From: DASQFQ01 sp963730115
Lineage (GTDB): Bacteria; Actinomycetota; Thermoleophilia; Solirubrobacterales; Solirubrobacteraceae
Length of the DNA stretch: 64,000 bases
Direction: 5' to 3'
NCBI GenBank assembly: GCA_963730115.1
Contig: CAVSQM010000009.1
Location: 161,680-225,679 of the forward strand
Below, one piece after another: positions 52,505 through 64,000 of the stretch. Made by a program: the position numbers and the translations under genes. The first letter of the stretch is position 1; each line of letters starts with the position of its first letter. The notes under the pieces were generated by a model. That model did not search any database. It was not told the origin of the DNA and worked only from the letters and a program-made list of their open reading frames with translations.

Positions 52505-53446
52505 ATGGATCTCTCGCTCTTCTTCGCCGGCACCGCGGGCTCGGTGCCGACCGCGCGCCGCGGCCTGCCCGCGCTGCTGCTGCGGGCCGGTGGCGAGCGC
52601 ATCCTGTTCGACTGCGGCGAGGGGACCCAGCAGCAGCTGCTGCGCTCGGTCGGGCTGCCGGAGCTCGACGCGATCTTCATCACTCACTACCACCTCGATC
52701 ACTGGCTCGGGCTGCTCGGGGTGCTCAAGACGTTCGACCTGCGCGGGCGCGAGCGCCCGCTGAGCATCTACGGCCCGCCCGGGCTCAAGGCGCTGCTCGA
52801 AGCGATGCGGCCCGCGTGGGGCCGCGTCGGCTTCCCGCTGTCGCTCGAGGAGCTCGACCCGCACGAGGAGGTCGCGTTCGACGGCTACGCGATCGCGCCG
52901 TTCCCGGTCGAGCACCATCGCATCAATGCCTACGGCTACGCGTTCGCCGAGGACGACCGCCCCGGCCGCTTCGACGCCGAGACCGCCGAGCGCCTCGGCG
53001 TGCAGCCCGGCCCCGACTTCGGGCGCCTGCAGGCGGGGGAGACGATCAACGGCGTCACCCCCGACCAGGTGCTGGGCGAGGCGCGCCGCGGCCGCCGGAT
53101 CGTGATCTCGGGCGACACCGCCCCGTGCCAGGCGACCGAGGTGTTCGCCCACGAGGCCGACGTGCTCGTCCACGAGGCGACGTTCCTCGAGGACGAGGTC
53201 GCACGGGCGCGCGAGACCGGCCACTCGACCGCCCGCCAGGCGGCCGAGGTGGCGGCCGCGGCCGGCGTGAAGCTGCTCGTGCTGACCCACCTCTCGACGC
53301 GCTACTTCCCGCGCGACGTCCGCGACGAGGCACGCGCCGTCTTCCCCGCCACGCTCGTGCCGCGCGACTTCGACACCATCGAGGTCCCGTTCCCCGAGCG
53401 CGGCGAGCCGCACCTCGTCAAGGAGGACACGCCGGCCCCGACATGA
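52505..53446 (+). CDS. rnz: Ribonuclease Z
   Basis: A 313-residue MBL-fold tRNA 3'-endonuclease. It has FFAGTAGSVPTARRGLPALL, LFDCGEGTQQQLL, the metal motif ITHYHLDHWLGL, ISGDTAPC, LVHEATFLEDE and LTHLSTRY. It trims the 3' end of tRNA precursors, which fits the nearby tRNA lacking an encoded CCA. TAGCCT lies ten bases before the ATG. It overlaps the following gene by ATGA. Confidence 0.93.
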   Translation: MDLSLFFAGTAGSVPTARRGLPALLLRAGGERILFDCGEGTQQQLLRSVGLPELDAIFITHYHLDHWLGLLGVLKTFDLRGRERPLSIYGPPGLKALLEAMRPAWGRVGFPLSLEELDPHEEVAFDGYAIAPFPVEHHRINAYGYAFAEDDRPGRFDAETAERLGVQPGPDFGRLQAGETINGVTPDQVLGEARRGRRIVISGDTAPCQATEVFAHEADVLVHEATFLEDEVARARETGHSTARQAAEVAAAAGVKLLVLTHLSTRYFPRDVRDEARAVFPATLVPRDFDTIEVPFPERGEPHLVKEDTPAPT

Positions 53447-54539
53447 GCACGATCGCGTTCTTCCCCGAGGGTGCCTACGGCCCGACCAACAACTGCGTCG
53501 GCATCGGCGACGTCCTGCGCCGGCGCGGGCACCGCGTGGTGTTCATCGTCGAGGAGTCGTTCGCGGGCGCGCTCGAGGCCCAGGGCTTCGAGGAGCGGCT
53601 GATGCGGCTCGCGCCGCCGCCCGCGGAGCCCGAGGTCCCCGGCCAGTTCTGGAAGGACTTCATCCGCGAGACCGCGCCGGTGTTCCGCAAGCCGACGATC
53701 GAGCAGCTCGGCGAGTTCATCGCCCCGACCTTCCAGGCGCTGATCGACGGCGCCGCCTACGTCGACGAGCGCCTGCGCGAGATCATCGGCGAGCTCGAGC
53801 CGGACGTGATCGTCGAGGACAACGTCGTCGCCTTCCCGGCGCTGCCGGCGAGCGGGCGCCCGTGGGTGCGGATCGTCTCCTGCAACCCGACCGAGGTCCG
53901 CGACCCCGACGTCCCGCCGCCGTTCTCGGGCTACCCCGCCGACGACCGGTCGGGCTGGGACGAGTACTGGGCCGAGCTCGCGCGCACGCACGGGGAGATG
54001 CACGCGGCGTTCTCCGCGCTGTGCGAGGAGCGGGGCGCGCCGCCGCTGCCCGAGCTCGAGTTCATGCACGAGTCGCCCTGGCTCAACCTCACCCTCTATC
54101 CCGACGAGGCCGACTACCCGCGCGCCCGGCCGCTGGGGGAGCGCTGGCTCAACCTGCAGTCGAGCGTCCGCGCCACCGACGCGCCCTACGAGCTGCCGCC
54201 GCAGCTCGCCGGCCGCGAGGGCCCGCTCGTCTACCTCTCGCTGGGCTCGCTCGGCTCCGCCGACGTCGAGCTGATGCAGACGCTCGTCGACACGCTCGCC
54301 GACGCTCACTACCGCGTCATCGTCTCCAAGGGCCCGCAGCACGAGCTGCTGCGGCTGCCGGACACGGGTTGCGCCTCGACACCTACCACCATGAGCCCGA
54401 GGAGCTGCTCGGCGCGGTCGACGCGGTGCTCGCCGACGAGGCGATGCGGGCGCGGCTCGCCGCGGCGTCGGCGCGGCTGCAGGCGGTGCGCGGCACGGAA
54501 GTGGCCGCGGAGCTGATCGAGCGAACGGCGGCTGGGTAG
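53443..54539 (+). pseudogene. MGT-type glycosyltransferase with internal deletion and frameshift
   Basis: A family 1 (macrolide/UGT-like) glycosyltransferase: ATIAFFPEGAYGPTNN-like N-terminus, VIVEDNVVAFPAL, WLNLTLYPDEADYP, YLSLGSLGSADVELM and HYRVIVSKGPQHELLRLPD. The family then normally has about 50 residues including the donor-binding HGGxNT motif. Here the text jumps, near base 54370 and in another frame, to LRLDTYHHEPEELLGAVDAVL. The missing donor site suggests loss of function. The gene ends ERTAAG-stop within palindromic element copy B. ATG overlaps the rnz stop. Confidence 0.72.
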
Positions 54540-54664
54540 GAAGCGGGTTCGAACCCCGCGGCGCCCACGAGTGTCACCTCGACCACGTTATGGGTGGTCG
54601 AGACGACACTCGTGGGCTCCCCGGCAATCGAACTCCGGCCTTACCCAGCCGCCGTTGACGTTCG
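54522..54664. repeat. Palindromic dispersed element, copy B
   Basis: An imperfect 143-base palindrome with arms of about 63 bases around GTTATG. The left arm reads CGAACGGCGGCTGGGTAGG, then GCGGGTTCGAACCCCGC, then GCCCACGAGTGTC and CTCGACCAC; the right arm is nearly its complement, ending GTTGACGTTCG. The left arm holds a perfect T-arm-like palindrome (GGGTTCGAACCC). Each outer arm encodes TAAG-stop into the gene entering it, from both sides. Copy A lies at 31902-32050. Confidence 0.85.
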
Positions 54665-55186
54665 CCCGGGCCAGCTGAAGCGCAGGACGCCGCCGGGCTG
54701 GAGCGCCGCCCAGTCGTCGACCGCCGCGGCGAGGCGCTCGAACGACCGCGCGAGCGCGGCTTCGCTCGCCGTCTCGGACCACCAGCGCGCTCCGGTGCGG
54801 GTGCGCAGCGCGCGCAGGTCCGCGGTGCCGTCGCCGGCGAGGTCGCAGACCGCGCGGACCAGGATCTCGGCCTGGTTGAGCTGCTCGGTCGCGGCGGCGA
54901 CCACCTCGCGCCCGCGCCGGGCGGCGTGCGGCCGCTGCCGCCCCGCCCGCACGGACGCGCCGCGGAACAGGCCACCGGCGGCGAGCACGCCCCAGACGCC
55001 GTGCTCGAGCCCGAGCTCGTCCTCGACGATCAGGTGCGCGATGTCGTGCGGCAGCTCTCGCGCGCCGACGCGGTTGTAGGCGCCGCCGTCGAGCTCGACC
55101 TCGACCCCGTCGGCGCGGCGGAGGATCGAGCGGTAGCGCCGCGTGGGGCCCTTGATGACCTCGATGTCCAGTGGCGTCAGAGCCAT
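54641..55186 (-). CDS. Hypothetical protein ending in the palindromic element
   Basis: A 181-residue soluble protein: MALTPLDIEVIKGPTRRYRS, VEVELDGGAYNRVGARELPH, DIAHLIVEDELGLEHGVWG and FRGASVRAGRQRPHA. No family recognised; the DIAHLIVEDELGL block is distinctive and may help searches. The C-terminus RTSTAAG and stop TAA are contributed by the right arm of the palindromic element. Divergent from pyrR. Confidence 0.68.
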   Translation of the reverse strand: MALTPLDIEVIKGPTRRYRSILRRADGVEVELDGGAYNRVGARELPHDIAHLIVEDELGLEHGVWGVLAAGGLFRGASVRAGRQRPHAARRGREVVAAATEQLNQAEILVRAVCDLAGDGTADLRALRTRTGARWWSETASEAALARSFERLAAAVDDWAALQPGGVLRFSWPGRTSTAAG

Positions 55187-55210
55187 GCGCTAGGTTCATT
55201 CCCCGCAGAC

Positions 55211-55240
55211 CTTTAACCCGGTCCCGAGAGGCCAGGAAGG
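55211..55240 (+). promoter_or_regulatory. PyrR-binding mRNA hairpin before pyrR
   Basis: GGTC-CCGAGA-GGCC (55220-55233) forms the upper stem with a six-base loop fitting the PyrR consensus CNGNGA. A lower stem pairs CCTT (55210-55213) with AAGG (55237-55240), the latter being part of the ribosome site GGAAGG. PyrR plus UMP would stabilise the hairpin and block translation of pyrR and the coupled operon. Mechanism inferred from the family and pairing. Confidence 0.75.
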
Positions 55241-55246
55241 ACGCGA

Positions 55247-55801
55247 ATGACCGCAGAGAAGGTCGTCCTCGACGAGGATGACATCCGCCGCACGCTCGTC
55301 CGCATCGCGCACGAGATCGTGGAGAAGAACAGCGACGGGGACGTCGCGCTGGTGGGGATCCACCGCCGTGGCGCCCATCTCGCCACGCGGCTGCACCGGC
55401 TCGTCTGCGACCTGCTCGACGCCGAGATCGCCCACGGCGAGATCGACATCGCCTTCTACCGCGACGACATCGCCACCCGCGGCGCCGACGCCAGCCCGGT
55501 CGTGCACGCCTCGCACCTGCCGTTCCGGCTCGAGGACCACACCGTGGTGCTCGTCGACGACGTGCTCTTCACCGGCCGCACCGTGCGCGCCGGGATCGAG
55601 GCGCTGTTCGACTACGGCCGCCCCGCCCGCGTCCAGCTCGCCGTGCTGGCCGACCGCGGCCACCGCGAGCTGCCGATCCGCCCCGACTACGTCGGCAAGA
55701 ACCTCCCGACCGCCCGCTCCGAGCGCGTCAACGTGCGCGTGGCGGAGATCGACGGTCGCGACGAGGTGACGATCACGACCCTCACGGAGGTCCCGGCATG
55801 A
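55247..55801 (+). CDS. pyrR: Bifunctional pyrimidine operon regulator/uracil phosphoribosyltransferase PyrR
   Basis: A 184-residue PRTase-fold protein. It has DEDDIRRTLVRIAHEIVEKN, VGIHRRGAHLATRL, the PRPP loop VVLVDDVLFTGRTVRA and ELPIRPDYVGKNLPT. PyrR binds pyr mRNA when UMP is high. ATG 55247 follows GGAAGG inside a PyrR-type hairpin. Overlaps pyrB by ATGA. Confidence 0.96.
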   Translation: MTAEKVVLDEDDIRRTLVRIAHEIVEKNSDGDVALVGIHRRGAHLATRLHRLVCDLLDAEIAHGEIDIAFYRDDIATRGADASPVVHASHLPFRLEDHTVVLVDDVLFTGRTVRAGIEALFDYGRPARVQLAVLADRGHRELPIRPDYVGKNLPTARSERVNVRVAEIDGRDEVTITTLTEVPA

Positions 55802-56735
55802 GGCACCTGCTCTCCATCGAGGACCTCGACCGCCCCGGCATCGAGCGCATCCTCGACCGCGCGAAGTCGTTCACGGAGGTCTCCGAGCGCGAGGTCAAGA
55901 AGGTCCCGGCGCTGCGCGGCCGGCGCGTGCTCAACCTCTTCTACGAGGCCTCGACGCGCACGCGCAGCTCCTTCGAGCTCGCCGCCAAGACGCTGTCCGC
56001 GGAGGTCATCAACTTCGTCTCATCCGGCTCGAGCGTCGAGAAGGGCGAGTCGCTCAAGGACACGGTGCAGACGCTGAGCGCCTACCGGCCCGACCTGATC
56101 GTCATCCGCACGCCGCACGTCGGCGCCGCCGGGCTCGTGGCCGGCTGGGTCGACGCCGCCGTGGTCAACGCCGGCGACGGCAAGCACGAGCACCCCACGC
56201 AGGCGCTGCTCGACGTCTACACGCTGCGCGAGCGGCTCGGCTCGCTCGACGGGGCGAAGATCTGGATCGTCGGCGACGTCCTGCACTCGCGCGTCGCGCG
56301 CTCGAACATCCTCGCCTTCACGAAGCTCGGCGCCGAGGTCACGGTCTGCGGCCCGCCGACGCTGCTCCCGCGCGGGGTGGAGGCGCTCGGCTGCAAGGTC
56401 GAGTACCGGCTCGACCGGCTGAGCGAGGCCGACGTCGTCTACGCGCTGCGGATGCAGCGCGAGCGGATGACCGACAGCTACGTGCCGTCGCTGCGCGAGT
56501 ACGCCGCCGTCTACCAGATCGACGGCCGCCGCCTGAGCGCGCGCCAGGTGCTCATGCACCCCGGCCCGGTCAACCGCGGGGTCGAGCTCGCCGCCGAGGT
56601 GATCGACTCGCCACAGGCGGTCATCGGCCAGCAGGTCGCGGCCGGCGTCATCGTCCGCATGGCGGTGCTCTACGAGCTGCTGGCGGGCCGCGCCGCGCCT
56701 CAGACCGCCCCGTCCACTCCGGCCCCGCAGCTCGC

Positions 56736-56739
<4 letters not shown>
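55798..56739 (+). CDS. pyrB: Aspartate carbamoyltransferase catalytic subunit
   Basis: A 313-residue ATCase catalytic chain catalysing carbamoyl aspartate formation. Carbamoyl phosphate loop FYEASTRTRSSFELA, then SSVEKGESLKDTVQTL with the 80s-loop Ser and Lys, HEHPTQALLDVYTLRE, IVGDVLHSRVARSN and the Pro-loop HPGPVNRG. No pyrI regulatory chain is adjacent; the pyrBC arrangement suggests a complex with dihydroorotase. GTGA overlap with pyrC. Confidence 0.97.
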
Positions 56740-58115
<1,376 letters not shown>

Positions 58116-58154
58116 GACCCCGCGGGTCCACCCCAACAACGGACGGAACCCGGC

Positions 58155-59256
58155 ATGACGGCTGATCGGGTGTCCGCCTATGTGTTGCTCGAAGACGGCG
58201 CGCGCTTCGACGGGGACGCCGTCGGGGCGCCCGGCCCGGTCACGGGCGAGGTCGTGTTCACGACCGGCATGTCGGGCTACCAGGAGTCGATGAGCGACCC
58301 GAGCTTCGCGCGGCAGCTGATCACCTTCACCTACCCGCACATCGGCAACTACGGGGTCAGCGCGGCGGCCATGGAGTCCGACCGCATCCACGCGCGCGCG
58401 GCGATCATGCGCGCCGCGGTCAACCAGGCCGACGTCCCCGGGGCCGACGGGGCGTGGCTCGACTGGCTGGCCGAGAACGGGATCCCGGGCATCGACGGCG
58501 TCGACACCCGCGCGCTCGTCCGCCACATCCGCGAGGCGGGGGCGATGCGCGGCGGCGTGTTCCCCGGCGAGATGAGCGAGCGCGAGGCGCGCGAGCGGAT
58601 CGCCGCCGAGCCCAGCATGGTCGGCCGCGACCTCGCGCGCGAGGTGACGATCGCCGAGCCGCGCGTGTTCGCGGGGGAGGGGGACGGGCCGCGGATCGCC
58701 GCGCTCGACACCGGCATCAAGCACTCGATCGTCCGCAACTTCACGTCGCGCGGGGCGACGCTCGAGCTCTACCCGTGCACGACCGGCGCGCAGGCGCTGC
58801 TCGACAGCGACGCCGACGGCATCTTCCTCGTCCCCGGCCCCGGCGACCCGGCGGCGCTCGACTACATCGTCGACACCGTCCGCGAGCTGATCGGGCGCAA
58901 GCCGGTGTTCGGCATCTGCCTCGGCCACCAGCTGCTCTCGCGCGCGGTCGGCCTCGAGACCTTCAAGCTCCCGTTCGGCCACCGCGGCGCCAACCACCCG
59001 GTCAAGGACCTGCGCACCGAGCGGATCGCGATCACCTCGCAGAACCACGGCTTCGCGGTCCGCGGCGAGCCCGGCACCCGCCTCCAGTCCGACTTCGGCG
59101 AGGCGGAGCTGACGCACGTGAACCTCTACGACGGCACCGTCGAGGGGCTGCGGCTGCTCGACGTCCCGGCCGGCTGCGTCCAGTACCACCCCGAGGCGGG
59201 CCCGGGGCCGAACGACTCGCTCGCCCTGTTCGACGACTACCTGCGCGAGCTCGCCC

Positions 59257-59267
<11 letters not shown>
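58155..59267 (+). CDS. carA: Carbamoyl-phosphate synthase small subunit
   Basis: A 370-residue glutaminase subunit. The N-terminal domain has TGMSGYQESMSDPSFARQ and FTYPHIGNYG; the amidotransferase domain has the Cys in FGICLGHQLLSRA and His in VQYHPEAGPGPND. It passes ammonia to CarB. ATG 58155. Overlaps carB by 11 bases. Confidence 0.97.
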
Positions 59268-62333
<3,066 letters not shown>

Positions 62334-62337
<4 letters not shown>

Positions 62338-63107
62338 CCCGCACGCTGGCGCCCTTCGGCCGGCGGCTCTGCCCGGTCGTCTCGCACGCGGTCCACGGCG
62401 CCTACGACGTCATCTCGGTGCTCGACGCGGAGGGGCCGGCGCCAGACCCGGGGCAGTTCTACATGCTCGCCGCGAGCGAGCGCTGGGGCGGCGGCGCCGA
62501 CGAGCGACCGTTCCTCCCGCGCGCGTTCTCGGTCCTGCGCCGCCACGACGACGGGCGGCTCGACTTCCTGTTCGAGGACGTCGGGCCCGGCACCCGCCGG
62601 CTGTGCGAGCTGCGCGCCGGCGACGGGCTGTGGCTGCTCGGGCCGCTGGGCGTGGGCTTCCGCGCTCCGGAGGACGAGCGGCGTGCGCTGCTCGTCGGCG
62701 GTGGGGTGGGGATCGCTCCGCTGGCGATCTGGCAGGACGTCTGCGGAGCACCCGCGCTGCTGGGATTCCGCGACGCGCGGCATGCCGAGGGCGCGGCGCT
62801 GCTCCGTGACCCGCGGGTCGCCACCGACGACGGCTCGGTCGGGTTCCATGGCCTCGTGACCGAACTGCTCAGGGAGGAGATCGACGGGTCGAGCCTGGTC
62901 TATGCGTGCGGGCCGCCGCCGATGCTCGAGGCGGTGCGGGCGCTGTGCGCGGACGAGGGCGTGCCGGCCCAGCTTGCTCTGGAGTCGGGGATGGCGTGCG
63001 GGTACGGCGCGTGCTTCGGGTGCGTGGTCCCGACGCGTGAGGGCTACGTGCGGCTGTGCGTCGACGGGCCCGTCCTGGAGGCGTCTGATCTGGAGCTCGT
63101 GGCGTGA
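62334..63107 (+). CDS. pyrK: Dihydroorotate dehydrogenase electron transfer subunit
   Basis: A 257-residue PyrK. The ferredoxin-reductase-like FAD domain has PGQFYMLA and PRAFSVLRR, the NAD-binding region has LLVGGGVGIAPLAIW and YACGPPPMLEAVRA, and the 2Fe-2S site is SGMACGYGACFGCVV with the fourth Cys in VRLCVDGP. It links PyrD to NAD. GTG start in GTGA overlaps on both sides (carB before, pyrD after). Confidence 0.95.
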
Positions 63108-64000
63108 CGGACTTCTGCGGGATCCCGTTGGCGCATCCGGTGGTGAACGCGTCGGGCACGTTCGACGCCATCGCCGCCCGGCGCGCGTTCGGCGACGCGC
63201 TCCTCCGCCGGTTCCCGTTCGCCGCCTTCGTCTCGAAGACCGTCACCGTCGAGCCGCGCCAGGGCAACCCGCCGCCGCGGCTGTGGGAGCTGGCCGGCGG
63301 GATGATCAACTCGATCGGGCTGCCGAACAAGGGCCTCGAGGGCTACCTCGCCCACGACCTCCCGCAGCTGGCCGAGCTGCCGGTGCCGCTGATCGTCAAC
63401 GTCATGGGCTTCACCCGCGAGGAGGTGGCGACGCTGGTGACCGCGTTCGGCGACCGCGACGAGGTGTCGGGGCTCGAGCTCAACGTCTCCTGCCCGAACG
63501 TGAAGACGGGGATGATCATGGGCGCCGACCCGGCCGAGACGGCTGCGCTGCTCGACGCCGTCCGGCCCCTTACGTCGAAGCCGCTGATCGTGAAGCTGAC
63601 GCCCAACTGCACGTCGCCGGCCGACGTCGCCGCGGCCGCCGAGGCCCACGGCGCCGACGCCGTCTCGCTCGTCAACACGCTCCGCGGGATGGCGTTCCAC
63701 CCACGCCGCCCCGGCGAGCCGTGGCTGGGCGGGGGCGAGCGAAGCGGTGACGAGGCCCCTGGCCGAGGCAGTGGCGGCGTGTCCGGCCCGGCGGTCCGCG
63801 CGGTCGCGCTCGCGCAGGTCTCGGAGGTCCGGGCGCGGGTCGCGATCCCGATCGTCGGGATGGGCGGGGTCCAGAGCGGCCGGCACGCGTCCGACCTCAT
63901 ACATGCGGGCGCAGATGTGGTCGCGGTCGGCACCGAGTCGTTCCGCGACCCGCTGGCCGGCGCGCGCGTCGCCGCCGAGCTTGCGGAAATCCCAGCAAAC
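63104..64000 (+). CDS. pyrD: Dihydroorotate dehydrogenase catalytic subunit, class 1B (3' end outside window)
   Basis: The frame is open to the window edge. It has PVVNASGTFDA, SKTVTVEPRQGNPPPR, LPNKGLEGYL, ELNVSCPNVKTG with the catalytic Cys, LIVKLTPNCTSPAD and IVGMGGVQSGRHASD. With PyrK it forms the NAD-dependent heterotetramer. Between WLGGG and VSGPAVRAVALAQ there are about 12 extra residues (ERSGDEAPGRGS) compared with the usual short TGG turn, possibly a lineage insert. It is read directly from the sequence; the C-terminus is missing. Confidence 0.94.
   Translation, partial: MTDFCGIPLAHPVVNASGTFDAIAARRAFGDALLRRFPFAAFVSKTVTVEPRQGNPPPRLWELAGGMINSIGLPNKGLEGYLAHDLPQLAELPVPLIVNVMGFTREEVATLVTAFGDRDEVSGLELNVSCPNVKTGMIMGADPAETAALLDAVRPLTSKPLIVKLTPNCTSPADVAAAAEAHGADAVSLVNTLRGMAFHPRRPGEPWLGGGERSGDEAPGRGSGGVSGPAVRAVALAQVSEVRARVAIPIVGMGGVQSGRHASDLIHAGADVVAVGTESFRDPLAGARVAAELAEIPAN

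Noticed and set aside
54541..54660. tRNA-like sequence in the palindromic element
   Set aside because: Only T-arm-like hairpins are present. No anticodon or D arm can be folded, so it is not called a tRNA gene.

Overview
The window looks like a chromosomal segment of a high-GC Gram-positive bacterium, most likely an actinobacterium of the Thermoleophilia/Solirubrobacterales type. That placement is an inference from very high GC, heavy GTG/TTG start use, a fused SecDF, a pyrR-pyrB-pyrC-carA-carB-pyrK-pyrD operon, the ruvC-ruvA-ruvB / secDF / recJ / rel order, and start codons preceded at close range by a TANNNT -10 box. There is no rRNA, one tRNA, one IS element and no CRISPR array. No stretch longer than about 300 bases lacks a gene.

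Layout: 1-3.7 kb holds a GAF-GGDEF-EAL protein (cut by the window edge), then a c-di-GMP-I riboswitch, then a secreted subtilase with a tail of Trp/Ser repeats. 3.8-7.0 kb carries a tocopherol-type cluster: tocopherol cyclase-like protein, plant-type MPBQ methyltransferase and homogentisate prenyltransferase. 7.0-10.7 kb has a PRC-barrel protein, an anti-sigma-factor-like ATPase and STAS pair, and membrane/coiled-coil proteins. An IS481-family element sits at 10.7-11.7 kb, exactly in the stop codons of two convergent genes. 11.7-18.3 kb: AEC-type permease, gluQRS, rmlC-like gene, RpiR regulator, pdxS-pdxT, Vps62-like protein, CsbD. 18.4-25.5 kb: proline catabolism (PRODH, P5CDH), rpiB, MBL hydrolase, phosphomannomutase, GT2, LOG protein. 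25.6-31.6 kb: SWIM/DUF6493 pair, YebC, membrane protein, phosphoesterase. 32.1-43.7 kb: ruvCAB, zinc-ribbon/PAS protein, secDF, recJ, rel. 43.8-46.5 kb: badly frameshifted M4 metalloprotease. 46.5-51.8 kb: diacylglycerol kinase, CorA, SAM-I riboswitch with threonine synthase-like gene and MoaD/ThiS-like carrier, ScyD/E-like protein. 51.9-55.2 kb: tRNA-Arg, phosphoesterase, RNase Z, damaged glycosyltransferase, a small gene. 55.2-64 kb: PyrR-controlled de novo pyrimidine operon, running off the end.

Three things deserve most attention: the tocopherol-like gene set in an apparently non-photosynthetic lineage; the SAM-riboswitch/ThrC-like/sulfur-carrier unit, which suggests a thiocarboxylate route to homocysteine; and a roughly 145-base palindromic element present twice, which supplies the stop codons of both flanking genes at one copy and adjoins a gene remnant at the other.

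Quality note: at least eleven well-conserved genes are each broken by a single surplus base. The uniform direction suggests sequence error, so I treat those genes as intact and give the likely site. The M4 protease, one glycosyltransferase and an ArsR/SRPBCC locus show missing sequence instead and may be true pseudogenes.
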